A stretch of 64,000 nt of DNA from UBA4417 sp031550085 (GTDB taxonomy: Bacteria > Bacteroidota > Bacteroidia > Bacteroidales > UBA4417). A program made the position numbers and the translations under genes. Location: assembly GCA_031550085.1 (NCBI GenBank), contig JAVBOY010000022.1:62001-126000 (forward strand). Direction: 5' to 3'. Below the pieces are notes generated by a model. That model was given only the letters and a program-made list of their open reading frames with translations, searched no databases and was not told the origin of the DNA. Shown here piece after piece: positions 50,019-58,635 of this stretch (positions are counted from its first letter, which is position 1; each line of letters begins with the position of its first letter).

Positions 50019-50891
50019 ATGAAAATCAAATCTTACCGGGCGCAGTATATCAACGATTTAACCGAAGAGCAAATCCGTGAAAAAGAACAACTTTTTCAAG
50101 AAAGCATGGTCAACGAAGCCGGTCAAATATTGGAAGAAACCACCTATTCGTCCGAAGGCGAAATTGAAAGCAAATATATTTTTGCTTACAACGACAAAGG
50201 AAGCTTAACCAAAGAAATTATTGAAGACCCCGATGGGGAAATCGCTTCCTGTCGCGAAATGGAATACGACGACCAAAACCGCCTGTTAAAAGAATATTTC
50301 CACTATGGTGATCTTTCCGACGCCGATGTTACCCATTGTTATTATGATGAAAATGGCCTGCTGATTCGCAAGGAATTGATCAACAGCGACGATGAATTGG
50401 AAACTTTGGATGAGTACGAATACCAAAATGGCAAACTGGTTTCGGAAATCCAACGCGATTCTTCTAAAAAAGTGAAAGCCGAGAAACGCTTTACTTACGA
50501 TGCAAACGGCAATCTGATCGAAGAAAATATCAACTGGTTCAACGAATTGTACCGGCAAGTGCATCAGTACGGCGAAAACAAGGAACTGGAACTTACCAAA
50601 AAATACAATACACGCAACCAACTGATGGAACGGTATTCATTTACCGAAAACGATAAAAAACAAGTGGTTGCCGTAAAAGAAGAAACCGTTAACGGAATCG
50701 TAGACCGTACCTACGAATATGACGAAGCAGGTAACATCGTATTGCAGGAAGAACGCGAAGCAAGCGGCAACCTGAGAGGTAAAATCCAACGTACCTACGA
50801 AGGGAAAAACTTGCAGTCAATCTACGTGTATGCTGGCGAAACAGAACGGCAACATGCACAAGAATACCGTATTCGCTACGAATACGAATAA
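50019..50891 (+). CDS. Cytoplasmic YD/MORN-like repeat protein, unknown function
   Basis: A 290-residue protein of about 10 imperfect beta-hairpin repeats of the form YDDQNRLLKEYFHYGD and YDENGLLIRKELINSDDE, similar to RHS/YD units and to Bacteroidota toxin-immunity-like repeat proteins. It has no signal peptide, membrane helix or lipobox, so it should be cytoplasmic, which is uncommon for YD repeats. It is strongly acidic with many Glu and Lys. It stands behind array R6 and is convergent with ssb. The function is unknown. Confidence 0.65.
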   Translation: MKIKSYRAQYINDLTEEQIREKEQLFQESMVNEAGQILEETTYSSEGEIESKYIFAYNDKGSLTKEIIEDPDGEIASCREMEYDDQNRLLKEYFHYGDLSDADVTHCYYDENGLLIRKELINSDDELETLDEYEYQNGKLVSEIQRDSSKKVKAEKRFTYDANGNLIEENINWFNELYRQVHQYGENKELELTKKYNTRNQLMERYSFTENDKKQVVAVKEETVNGIVDRTYEYDEAGNIVLQEEREASGNLRGKIQRTYEGKNLQSIYVYAGETERQHAQEYRIRYEYE

Positions 50892-50929
50892 AAAAGTAAA
50901 CTGAAGTAAAAAACGCCGCGACGTTTTTA

Positions 50930-51337
50930 CTAGAACGGCGTCGAATCGTCCACTACCTCGTCGGTTGGAGCGGAATAAGTGGTGGTTGTGCTGCTTTCGT
51001 TTTCCTTACGGGAATTCAGCATGATCAACTGATCTGCTAAAATTTCGGTAACAAAACGCTTGACACCGTCTTTTCCATCGTAGGAGCGTGAACGAATGCG
51101 GCCCTCGATAAACACTTGACTACCCTTGTGTAAGAATTGTTCGGCAACATCGGCCAACCCGCGCCACATGATGATGCTGTGCCATTCGGTATGCTGAACA
51201 TCGCGGCCTTCGCGGTCGCGTAAAATTTCGGTGGTGGCCAACGAAAAACTGGCTTTCTTAATACCGTCAAAAACTTGGATTTCAGGGTCTTTCCCGAGAT
51301 TTCCAATTAAAACAACTTTGTTTAAACCTCTTGCCAT
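50930..51337 (-). CDS. ssb: Single-stranded DNA-binding protein
   Basis: A 135-residue OB-fold protein starting MARGLNKVVLIGNLGKDPEI, with WHSIIMWRGLADVAEQFLHKGSQVFIEG near 52-79. It ends in the acidic tip VVDDSTPF that recruits partner proteins in bacterial SSBs (compare DDDIPF). The linker is short, so it is at the small end for chromosomal SSBs and could be a paralog. It binds ssDNA in replication and repair. It is divergent from purC and convergent with the YD-repeat gene. Confidence 0.93.
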   Translation of the reverse strand: MARGLNKVVLIGNLGKDPEIQVFDGIKKASFSLATTEILRDREGRDVQHTEWHSIIMWRGLADVAEQFLHKGSQVFIEGRIRSRSYDGKDGVKRFVTEILADQLIMLNSRKENESSTTTTYSAPTDEVVDDSTPF

Positions 51338-51376
51338 GGAAATACGTTTTTATATTTTTATTTATTTGGATGGGTA

Positions 51377-51384
51377 CAAATATA
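51377..51384 (-). promoter_or_regulatory. -7 element of ssb
   Basis: TATATTTG on the minus strand matches TAnnTTTG exactly, 39 nt before the ATG. Confidence 0.5.
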
Positions 51385-51453
51385 ATGAAATATCATTAAC
51401 TTTTTTTAAGTTTTGAAATTTATTTTTTAGAAAAAACATCATTTTCATTCTTT

Positions 51454-51485
51454 ATTGCTGAAATCTTTCAATTTATGTAAATTTG
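51454..51485 (+). promoter_or_regulatory. Promoter of purC
   Basis: ATTG (51454-51457), a 20-nt spacer and TAAATTTG (51478-51485) followed by C fit the consensus. The leader is about 35 nt. Confidence 0.65.
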
Positions 51486-51525
51486 CAATCTCAAAAAGTA
51501 TTAATAGGTTAATTATTAAATAGAT

Positions 51526-52479
51526 ATGAATAGCGCCATCACCCAAACCCATTTTAATTTTAAAAATCAGAAAAATCAATACACCGGCAAGGTTCGCGAT
51601 GTTTACAACATAAACAATGAATTGTTGGTGATGGTAACCTCCGATCGCATTTCGGCTTTTGACGTGGTGCTGCCACAAGGGATCCCATACAAAGGGCAGG
51701 TTTTGAACCAAATTGCAGCCAAATTCTTGGATGAAACGGCCGATATTTGTCCCAACTGGAAAATTGCGACACCCGATCCCATGGTGACGGTGGGGCATTT
51801 TTGCGAGCCGTTTAAAGTGGAAATGGTTATTCGGGCTTACCTTTCGGGGCACGCCTGGCGCGAATACAAAGCCGGAAAGCGCAGCATTTGCGGTATTCCG
51901 ATGCCCGGCGGAATGAAAGAAAACGACCGTTTTCCGCAGCCCATTATCACACCTACGACCAAAGCTGTTGTTGGACACGATGAAGATATTTCAAAAGAAG
52001 AAATTTTGAAACAAGGCCTGGTTTCGCCGGAAGATTACGAGATGCTGGAAAAATATACCCAGGAAATTTTTGCACGCGGAACTGAAATTGCCGCTCAAAT
52101 GGGGCTGATTCTGGTGGATACCAAATATGAATTTGGCAAAGCCAACGGAAAAATTTTCCTGATCGATGAAGTGCATACGCCCGATTCGTCCCGCTATTTC
52201 TATAAGGAAGGCTATGAAGAGCGGCAGTCCAAAGGCGAACCCCAGAAACAACTTTCCAAGGAATTTGTGCGCGAATGGTTGATCGATCATGATTTTCAAG
52301 GAAAAGAAGGACAGCAAGTACCTGAAATGACTCCCGAATTTGTCAATCAGGTTTCGGAACGCTACATCGAGTTATTCGAAAACATTACCGGCGAATCTTT
52401 TCAACGTGCTGATACCACGCAAATCACCGACCGGGTCGAAAAAAACATTGCCAATTTCCTGAATGCGTATTACCGCTAA
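51526..52479 (+). CDS. purC: Phosphoribosylaminoimidazole-succinocarboxamide synthase
   Basis: A 317-residue SAICAR synthetase that ligates aspartate to CAIR with ATP in purine synthesis. The length corresponds to the longer form (as in yeast Ade1) rather than the roughly 240-residue E. coli PurC. Motifs: YTGKVRDVYNI near 18, TSDRISAFDVVLPQGIPYKG near 35-54, VIRAYLSGHAWREY near 101 and IDEVHTPDSSRYF near 208-220. It is a single gene with its own promoter, divergent from ssb. No other pur gene is near. Confidence 0.95.
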   Translation: MNSAITQTHFNFKNQKNQYTGKVRDVYNINNELLVMVTSDRISAFDVVLPQGIPYKGQVLNQIAAKFLDETADICPNWKIATPDPMVTVGHFCEPFKVEMVIRAYLSGHAWREYKAGKRSICGIPMPGGMKENDRFPQPIITPTTKAVVGHDEDISKEEILKQGLVSPEDYEMLEKYTQEIFARGTEIAAQMGLILVDTKYEFGKANGKIFLIDEVHTPDSSRYFYKEGYEERQSKGEPQKQLSKEFVREWLIDHDFQGKEGQQVPEMTPEFVNQVSERYIELFENITGESFQRADTTQITDRVEKNIANFLNAYYR

Positions 52480-52705
52480 TATTATGGGAATGGAGTGCGT
52501 ATGGAGTAATCATTCGTTATGAATTTGGAGTTTTTTGCAGATTCTTACGGACAAATGAGGGTTGGATCGAAACAGGGGATGGGTACAATGAATAACCTGT
52601 TTTTACGTTATTATAAATTGGATTGAACCTTTTTGCAAAACGACTGTTGTATTGTTTCCCATAAAATTATTTATTTACGTATTCATTTTTTAATATTCAA
52701 AACCA

Positions 52706-53389
52706 ATGAACAAAAGCACTCTTTTCATTTTACTTGCTGTTCTGGCTGTTGCCGTGATCGTTTTTATTATCGTACGCAATTCGAGGCTGAAAGGCGATAA
52801 AGCAACTGTATCTGAACAACAACAAGCTTTAGCCGGGACCGGAAATGTTTACAAGCTGAGTTTACCTCAAAGTCTTATCCATTGGATGGGCGCCAAGCCG
52901 ATCGGAAAGCATTTTGGTACCTTCAACTTAAGCGAAGGTACGTTTACCGTTGATCCTGCTACAAACCTTATTACCGGCGGAAAGTTTATCATCGACATGA
53001 ACAGTTTGGTTGATTTGGATATGCAACCCGGCCAGTTTAAAGATAAATTGGTAGGCCACCTGAAAAGTCCCGACTTTTTTGATGTGGAAAAACACCCTGC
53101 CGGAACGTTCGAAATTACAAAGGTCGTTCCGCACACGCCGGATGCAAATGCGGTATTAAAGGATGCTACCCATTTGATCAGCGGCAACTTAACGTTGAAA
53201 GACAGTACTAAAAATATCTCTTTCCCGGCAAAAATTATCTTTACAAACGGAAATTTCGAAGCAACCGCCGATTTCAACATCGACCGTACTATGTGGGGAA
53301 TCCATTACGGCAATGACAAATCATTGGGAGATTCTTTTGTATACCCCGAAGTAAATATCAAACTGGATATCCGGGCCAACAAGGAATAA
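52706..53389 (+). CDS. YceI-family protein, membrane-anchored
   Basis: A 227-residue protein with an uncleaved N-terminal helix (LFILLAVLAVAVIVFIIV, about 5-25) followed by a lipocalin-like YceI domain. Landmarks are SLIHWMGAKPIGKHFGTFNLSEG near 54-76, SLVDLDMQPG, LVGHLKSPDFFDVEKHPAGTF near 114-134 and the end VNIKLDIRANKE. YceI proteins bind isoprenoid or amide lipids in the periplasm, and some respond to alkaline or osmotic stress. The ligand here is unknown. Followed by a strong terminator. Confidence 0.9.
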   Translation: MNKSTLFILLAVLAVAVIVFIIVRNSRLKGDKATVSEQQQALAGTGNVYKLSLPQSLIHWMGAKPIGKHFGTFNLSEGTFTVDPATNLITGGKFIIDMNSLVDLDMQPGQFKDKLVGHLKSPDFFDVEKHPAGTFEITKVVPHTPDANAVLKDATHLISGNLTLKDSTKNISFPAKIIFTNGNFEATADFNIDRTMWGIHYGNDKSLGDSFVYPEVNIKLDIRANKE

Positions 53390-53412
53390 CACAAAAAAAG
53401 CAATCATAAAGG

Positions 53413-53440
53413 AAAACGCCGTTTTTGCGGCGTTTTTTTT
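53413..53440 (+). terminator. Terminator after the YceI gene
   Basis: AAAACGCCG/CGGCGTTTT (53413-53421 with 53428-53436) has a six-base loop and an eight-T tail. Confidence 0.9.
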
Positions 53441-53457
53441 GTTTTACTGGAATCTGG

Positions 53458-54141
53458 TCAAGAAAGGGGAATCTGGTCTTCCCAGCGGATGATTCTAAAA
53501 TCGGCAGGGAAATCCGGATCCAGCGAACAAACAGCCAGTTTGTAATCCGTCGCAATAGGGTAGAGGCGTACCTGAAATTTTTCGGCCTGCGGATGACCCG
53601 ATAATCTAAAAGCAGTTTCCGATTTTTGCACGGTAAACGTATCCAGCGAAAGCGCTAATCCTTGTCCCGTGGCTTTCAGATAACTTTCCTTGATCGTCCA
53701 TAAAGTGAAAAAATAGTCTTGCTGTTCGTCAAGTGGCAAGGCAAACAAATCTTGCTGTTCCGCCGGCGAAAAATAACGTTCCGCAATCAGGTAATTGGCT
53801 CTGCGGATGCGTTCCACATCGATGCCCACTTCGTTTTGCGCCGTGGCACACACCACATAATTTCCCGAATGGGAAATATTGAAAAACAGTCCGGGATGGC
53901 TGGTTAGAAAAGGCTTGCCTGTTGCGGAAACAGAAAAGCGTATTTCGGCGAACGGCAAGGAAAAAACGGTTGCAAGGGCGTAACGCGCCAACCATTCGCC
54001 CATAAAGGAACGCAAACGACTGCCAGGATTGGTCATGTTTTCAAATTTCCGGGTTCCCACACCCGAAGGGAGGCGTTGAAGCAAGGTCTCTGTTGGAATA
54101 TTCTTGTAGGGTTCGATATGTAAAACAAAAACAGAGACCAT
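53458..54141 (-). CDS. 4'-phosphopantetheinyl transferase (Sfp-type)
   Basis: A 227-residue enzyme that moves the phosphopantetheine arm of coenzyme A onto acyl- or peptidyl-carrier proteins. The two family motifs are VGIDVERI near 105 (Mg-binding Asp) and FFTLWTIKESYLKATGQGL near 143-161 (catalytic Glu and Lys). FNISHSGNYVVCA near 86 is the CoA-binding start. The Sfp-size (two-subdomain) form is often used for secondary metabolism or for the main fatty-acid carrier when AcpS is missing; no carrier gene is nearby. It sits 17 nt after the NifU-like gene, in the NifU-Mrp operon. Confidence 0.88.
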   Translation of the reverse strand: MVSVFVLHIEPYKNIPTETLLQRLPSGVGTRKFENMTNPGSRLRSFMGEWLARYALATVFSLPFAEIRFSVSATGKPFLTSHPGLFFNISHSGNYVVCATAQNEVGIDVERIRRANYLIAERYFSPAEQQDLFALPLDEQQDYFFTLWTIKESYLKATGQGLALSLDTFTVQKSETAFRLSGHPQAEKFQVRLYPIATDYKLAVCSLDPDFPADFRIIRWEDQIPLS

Positions 54142-54158
54142 CCGTTGCCAGCATTTCG

Positions 54159-54395
54159 TTACAGAGAAACGGATTCAACCGCTTTGATTTCGGGAATTTC
54201 TTTCCGGATGGCTTCTTCCACTCCGTTTTTTAATGTCATGCGGCTGTAAGGGCACGAACCGCAAGCACCTTGCAATTCGACATTCACCACCATTTCGGGC
54301 GTGATGTTGACAAATTGAATATCGCCTCCGTCGGCTTGTAAATACGGGCGGATTTGATCGATGATGCTACAAACTCTGCTTTCTAATTCGGTCAT
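54159..54395 (-). CDS. NifU C-terminal-domain Fe-S scaffold
   Basis: A 78-residue protein equal to the NifU C-terminal (Nfu) domain alone. The cluster cysteines are in LQGACGSCPYSRMTLKNGVE near 42-61 (C-x-x-C). LEARIRPYLQADGGDIQF-like text occupies the N-terminus. Nfu proteins carry or donate [4Fe-4S] clusters. The gene is 52 nt after the Mrp ATPase gene, so the two likely form a cluster-delivery pair. Confidence 0.92.
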   Translation of the reverse strand: MTELESRVCSIIDQIRPYLQADGGDIQFVNITPEMVVNVELQGACGSCPYSRMTLKNGVEEAIRKEIPEIKAVESVSL

Positions 54396-54447
54396 TCTTT
54401 CGGGTTTTATCGGATGATAATGTAGTTCGCGTAGTGAATTTTGAAAT

Positions 54448-55539
54448 TTAATTCAAGGCATTTTGGATCGCAATTTGCCGGACAACGTTTTCGGCAAAGT
54501 TACGGAAGCTGGTTTCGTCAACCACATCATGGGAAACCGCAATCGGACTTCCGTTGTCGCCGGCCTCGCGAATGCTTTGCACCAACGGAATCTGTCCGAG
54601 CAAAGGAATGCCTGTTTCTTCGGCATAGCGTTTCCCACCTTCTTTCCCGAAGATAAAATATTTGTTACCGGGCAATTCGGCCGGTGTAAACCACGACATG
54701 TTTTCAACCAATCCCAGGATCGGCACATTGATGCTTGCCTGAGTAAACATGGCATGTGCTTTGCGCGCATCGGCCAAAGCCACTTCTTGCGGAGTTGTTA
54801 CAATAATCGCGCCTGTAACGTCGGCATTTTGAACCAGGGTCAAATGAATATCGCCGGTGCCCGGAGGCATGTCGATGACCAAATAATCCAATTCGCCCCA
54901 CTCGCTGCCTGTGAGCATCTGCAACAAATAATTCGATGCCATGGGGCCGCGCCAGATCAAAGCCTTTTCAGGATCGACAAAAAAGCCGATGGAAAGGATT
55001 TTGATGTTGTGTTTCACCATGGGTGTGATGACCGTCCGTCCGTTCACTTCATTGGCCAGCGGATGGGCATGCATCATATCAAACATCAAAGGAACGGAAG
55101 GCCCGTAAATATCCGCATCCAGGATTCCGACCTTCGCTCCCAATTTTTCCAATGAGATGGCCAGATTCGCCGCCACGGTTGATTTTCCGACTCCCCCTTT
55201 TCCCGAAACCACCGCAATGATATTTTTTACGTTTTTCAGCAAATCTTCTTGGTGTAAAGGATCGTTGGAGGCTATATGGCGCCGCGAAGTGGTTCGTGAA
55301 GTAATTTCTACGGAAACTTCAACATCCGGATCTACGTGATCTTTGATGGCCTGGATGCAATTGTCGCGGATCAAATTTTTGAGCGGGCAGGCGGGTGTCG
55401 TCAATACCAGGCTAAAACTTATTTTTTTTTCGTCAATCGTTATGTTTTCAATCATTCCCAAGGTAACCAAATCTTTCTTCAGATCAGGATCCATGACATG
55501 GCGTAACGCGTCGAAAATACGTTCAGTCGTAATATTCAT
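54448..55539 (-). CDS. Mrp/NBP35-family Fe-S cluster carrier ATPase
   Basis: 363 residues from the ATG at 55537-55539 (MNITTERIFDALRH); a GTG at 55554 would fall in the promoter. Residues about 1-80 are a MIP18/DUF59 domain with TTPACPLKNLI. The ATPase domain begins with the deviant P-loop SGKGGVGKSTVAANLAIS near 114-131, then DADIYGPSVP near 147 and IDMPPGTGDIHLT near 222. A C-x-x-C pair is not obvious, so cluster binding in the usual place is unclear. It acts in Fe-S assembly or delivery, fitting the adjacent Nfu gene. Confidence 0.9.
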   Translation of the reverse strand: MNITTERIFDALRHVMDPDLKKDLVTLGMIENITIDEKKISFSLVLTTPACPLKNLIRDNCIQAIKDHVDPDVEVSVEITSRTTSRRHIASNDPLHQEDLLKNVKNIIAVVSGKGGVGKSTVAANLAISLEKLGAKVGILDADIYGPSVPLMFDMMHAHPLANEVNGRTVITPMVKHNIKILSIGFFVDPEKALIWRGPMASNYLLQMLTGSEWGELDYLVIDMPPGTGDIHLTLVQNADVTGAIIVTTPQEVALADARKAHAMFTQASINVPILGLVENMSWFTPAELPGNKYFIFGKEGGKRYAEETGIPLLGQIPLVQSIREAGDNGSPIAVSHDVVDETSFRNFAENVVRQIAIQNALN

Positions 55540-55542
55540 GGT

Positions 55543-55550
55543 GCAAAAGT
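55543..55550 (-). promoter_or_regulatory. -7 element almost at the Mrp start codon
   Basis: TACTTTTG followed by C on the minus strand is an exact TAnnTTTG match, but only three bases lie between that C and the ATG, so any transcript would be nearly leaderless. A -33 element is not clear. Confidence 0.4.
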
Positions 55551-55634
55551 ACACTATTTATCCGTTTATGTCTTTTAAAGCTTCCAATTTTAAGTATTTT
55601 AGAATATTTGTACACGACAAAAGCCAAACTTTTT

Positions 55635-55642
55635 TACTTTTG
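55635..55642 (+). promoter_or_regulatory. -7 element before the 55674 gene
   Basis: TACTTTTG matches TAnnTTTG, 31 nt before the ATG. A TTTG occurs 24 nt upstream, slightly far. Confidence 0.4.
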
Positions 55643-55673
55643 AAACCTTCTATATTAAGTAGCTTTTTTTATT

Positions 55674-56186
55674 ATGAAAAAAATTCTGCCCTTTGCTATT
55701 TGGTTTTTGCTTTCATCCGTTGCATATCAGGCTGTTGCTCAAAAAATACTTTTTTTGGAGCGTCCGGGAACGACCAAATACCGGCAGTACGAAGTTGGCG
55801 ATCTCATTACCTTTCAAAGCCATGATACAAAATTCAAGGGGCACATCATTCAAATCAATGATTCTTCCTTTCGAATCGATAAAGAACGGCTGCACCAGCT
55901 TTCGGATATTCAATATGTTATTGCGAATAAAAACGGTTGGAAAACCGGTGGGAAAATATTGGCGTCGTTGGGAGTGCTTTATTTAGGGGTTAGTGCGTTA
56001 AACGGAGTGATTGCCCCGGATGAGCCGCAAGTCGTTTCAAAAAACGAAGCCATTACATCCGCTTCTTTGGTGGGTGCGGGAGGACTTTTGCATTTGGTGC
56101 CCAACCGGAAATTTAAAATGGGGAAATCGTGGCGGCTGCGTGTGATTGATTTTACAAACGATATTCCGAGGGATGATAAAAAATAG
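55674..56186 (+). CDS. Exported protein, unknown function
   Basis: A 170-residue protein with a signal peptide (FAIWFLLSSVAYQAVAQ). The mature part starts with a short beta domain, YEVGDLITFQSHDTKFKGHIIQIND, like a small SH3-type barrel. A hydrophobic helix (ASLGVLYLGVSALNGVI, about 102-118) and a second weaker one (SASLVGAGGLLHLV) follow, and the end is basic. It could be anchored in the inner membrane with the beta domain outside. No family is recognised. It is divergent from the Mrp gene. Confidence 0.6.
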   Translation: MKKILPFAIWFLLSSVAYQAVAQKILFLERPGTTKYRQYEVGDLITFQSHDTKFKGHIIQINDSSFRIDKERLHQLSDIQYVIANKNGWKTGGKILASLGVLYLGVSALNGVIAPDEPQVVSKNEAITSASLVGAGGLLHLVPNRKFKMGKSWRLRVIDFTNDIPRDDKK

Positions 56187-56336
56187 TGGAAAATTGGTTG
56201 GACAAATTTTTGTATCAGAATAAATTTTCCAAATCTGTTGTAATTAATTAAAAATCAATAAATTATCAATTTTTCGATCAAACTTTTTTATTGCAAAAAA
56301 ACTAAGCAAGAATGATTTTTTTAATATAAAAAGACG

Positions 56337-56344
56337 TAATTTTG
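56337..56344 (+). promoter_or_regulatory. -7 element of the Omp28-like gene
   Basis: TAATTTTG followed by C matches TAnnTTTG. It overlaps an in-frame TTG (56342), confirming the later start at 56408. Confidence 0.55.
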
Positions 56345-56407
56345 CATACAAACAATTTTTTATCTTGTCTTATTCCTATAACTCTTTTACCTCTAAAAAC
56401 TAACACG

Positions 56408-58507
56408 ATGAAAAAAAACTTACTCTTATTGGTTTTCCTCATGATGATCGGTGTTTATGGGTTTTCACAAGTAGTTTACAGTGAAGACTTTTCATCAGGC
56501 GCGATCACAGGTTGGTCCGGTAATGCAGCAAACCTGTTTAAAATTTCCGAAACTCAAAAAGCGGGCGGCGTAGTTCCCGAAATGAGGTTGAGCAATGCCA
56601 TTGTCATTTTTCCGCCGGTAAAATTCATTTCTCCCGTCATCGATGCGACCGGAATAACTTCTGCTGCACTTTCTTTCAAGCAGTATTTTGACTTTGATGC
56701 TACGTCAACGGCTCCGTTTACGTTTAATGTCCTGACGAGAAAGGATGAAGCCTCCGATTGGCGTAAGGTAGATTCGTTGTCTTATAATTCGGATTTCACT
56801 AATACGTACGTTGCTTTTTTGGATGCTACCGATTTGGATTCGCCCACCTTCCAGTTTTGTTTCGAAATTACGGGCCGGAAAACCCAGTTTATCGAATGGT
56901 GTATCGATGATATCCGGGTTGAGGCCTTAACAGGGTTGGATTTGGCGCTTACTTCCCTGGCTTTTCCCGATAAGATTTATGACAAAAGCAAATATGTTTC
57001 GGGAACCGTACGGAATGTGCAGGGAACCACAATCCATTCGCTGGATGTCAGTTGGAAGCTCAACGATAACATTACGCACAAAACTTCTTTTTCCGGTTTG
57101 AATCTTGAAACCGGGAACTATTTTAATTTTACCTGTGATGATTATGTCCCGTTTAAATTGGGAGACGACAAACTGACGGTTTGGATTTCAAACATCAACG
57201 GCGGAAATGATGATAATGAGGACAACAACCAACTTGAAAAAAGTTTCACGATGGTAAGTAGCAGCCCCAGCCGTCATCCGATGTTCGAGGTCTTCACAAG
57301 TTCTACTTGCGGCCCCTGTGTGGGATTTGCAAATACAATGGTATCGTGGGTAATTCCGTATGGTGACGACATTTCTGTTGTGAAATACCAAATGAACTGG
57401 CCAGGATCCGGAGATCCTTATTATACGGCAGAGGGTGGAGTTCGTAGAACTTATTACGGGGTTAGTGCTGTTCCCGACATGTATTGTGATGGGACCAAAT
57501 ATGACTGTTCGGCTTCCGGATTGCAAAATGCATACAATACGTCCAGTGTCAAACCCAAGAAAGTAAATATCAATGTAGAGCATACCATTGACGGAAAGAT
57601 GGTAACAATTATGGGATCCATTATGCCGCTTGAAAATTTGGGCAATGCAAAGTTGAATATTGCTGTTATTGAGAAAATTACGACCCAAAATAAAGGTGGA
57701 AACGGCCAAACCGAGTTTCACGATGTGATGATGAAAATGGTTCCCGATGCTTCCGGAACGGCCGTTAATTTGGTAGCGAATAAACCCGTTCCGATTCTGT
57801 TCTCGGTGGACATGACCGGTACCCATGTGGAAGAAATGTCGGATTTGAGGGTGGTTGTATTTATCCAAGCGTCCAACAAAGACATTTATAATTCGGGTTA
57901 TTCTGCAGAAGCTGTGGCCATTGCTGCGTCAAATATCAAAGATGGCGATACCAATGTCGCTTTGGATTCGAAATTCATTGTTGATTATTCCACCCCGATT
58001 TATATGCCTGGTGGTGCCGAAATAACGAATGCCAATGTGTCGTCTTTGATTTCATTCACGAATGAGTCCAAATCGCCTGTTTCGTTTACAGCGGAAATCC
58101 TGGCCGGAAGCAAAACGATTGTGGTCACTCCGTCTAATCCGTTGAATAAAGGTAACAAATATCAAATAAAGGTAAAGGCTGTTGAAACAACCAGCGGAGC
58201 AAGCGTTCCGGGTTTGGAAGTAAACTTCAAAACCTTGGGTATCGATGCGGTTGCCCCGACAAATGAAATCGTAGGGGTAAAAGTATTCCCGAATCCTTCT
58301 GCTGCTGGTTCGACGGTTGAATTCAGGGGTATTTCGAATGTGAAAAACATTACGTTGGTCAATGCACTTGGGAAAGTCGTATTCCAATACAACCATGTGC
58401 CTGCGAATAAATTTGAGTTGCCTGGCAACATCGCACCCGGCGTTTATTTCGTGAAATTTATGACTCCTGAGAAAACACTCACCAGCCGTTTGATCATTGT
58501 GAAATAA
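56408..58507 (+). CDS. Secreted Omp28/thioredoxin-like multidomain protein with T9SS signal
   Basis: 699 residues from the ATG at 56408; signal peptide MKKNLLLLVFLMMIGVYGFSQ. Residues about 25-180 form a jelly-roll (choice-of-anchor J-like) domain ending WCIDDIRVEAL. Residues about 185-285 are a CARDB-like beta domain. Residues about 292-500 are Omp28-like with a thioredoxin fold: FEVFTSSTCGPCVGFANTM carries an intact CGPC near 302-305. An Ig-like segment (about 515-610) follows, then a type A T9SS domain (KVFPNPSAAGSTVEF, GVYFVKFM). A cell-surface thiol-disulfide function is possible. A terminator follows 22 nt after the stop. Confidence 0.82.
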   Translation: MKKNLLLLVFLMMIGVYGFSQVVYSEDFSSGAITGWSGNAANLFKISETQKAGGVVPEMRLSNAIVIFPPVKFISPVIDATGITSAALSFKQYFDFDATSTAPFTFNVLTRKDEASDWRKVDSLSYNSDFTNTYVAFLDATDLDSPTFQFCFEITGRKTQFIEWCIDDIRVEALTGLDLALTSLAFPDKIYDKSKYVSGTVRNVQGTTIHSLDVSWKLNDNITHKTSFSGLNLETGNYFNFTCDDYVPFKLGDDKLTVWISNINGGNDDNEDNNQLEKSFTMVSSSPSRHPMFEVFTSSTCGPCVGFANTMVSWVIPYGDDISVVKYQMNWPGSGDPYYTAEGGVRRTYYGVSAVPDMYCDGTKYDCSASGLQNAYNTSSVKPKKVNINVEHTIDGKMVTIMGSIMPLENLGNAKLNIAVIEKITTQNKGGNGQTEFHDVMMKMVPDASGTAVNLVANKPVPILFSVDMTGTHVEEMSDLRVVVFIQASNKDIYNSGYSAEAVAIAASNIKDGDTNVALDSKFIVDYSTPIYMPGGAEITNANVSSLISFTNESKSPVSFTAEILAGSKTIVVTPSNPLNKGNKYQIKVKAVETTSGASVPGLEVNFKTLGIDAVAPTNEIVGVKVFPNPSAAGSTVEFRGISNVKNITLVNALGKVVFQYNHVPANKFELPGNIAPGVYFVKFMTPEKTLTSRLIIVK

Positions 58508-58528
58508 GTAATTCATAAATTTATAGAG

Positions 58529-58562
58529 AGGCTGTCTAGATTCGGTTTAGACAGCCTTTTTT
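58529..58562 (+). terminator. Terminator after the Omp28-like gene
   Basis: The perfect 10-bp stem AGGCTGTCTA/TAGACAGCCT (58529-58538 with 58548-58557) is followed by six T. Confidence 0.9.
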
Positions 58563-58635
58563 ATTTCATGCTGAGGTTAAACAAAATCTAAATATCCGTT
58601 GTTGTAATATCAGTTTTTTAAATATTGTTTTTTAT

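Noticed and set aside
50907..50940. Terminator between the YD-repeat gene and ssb
   Set aside because: The stem (AAAAACG/CGTTTTT) has only two GC pairs; an alternative pairing involves ssb coding bases.
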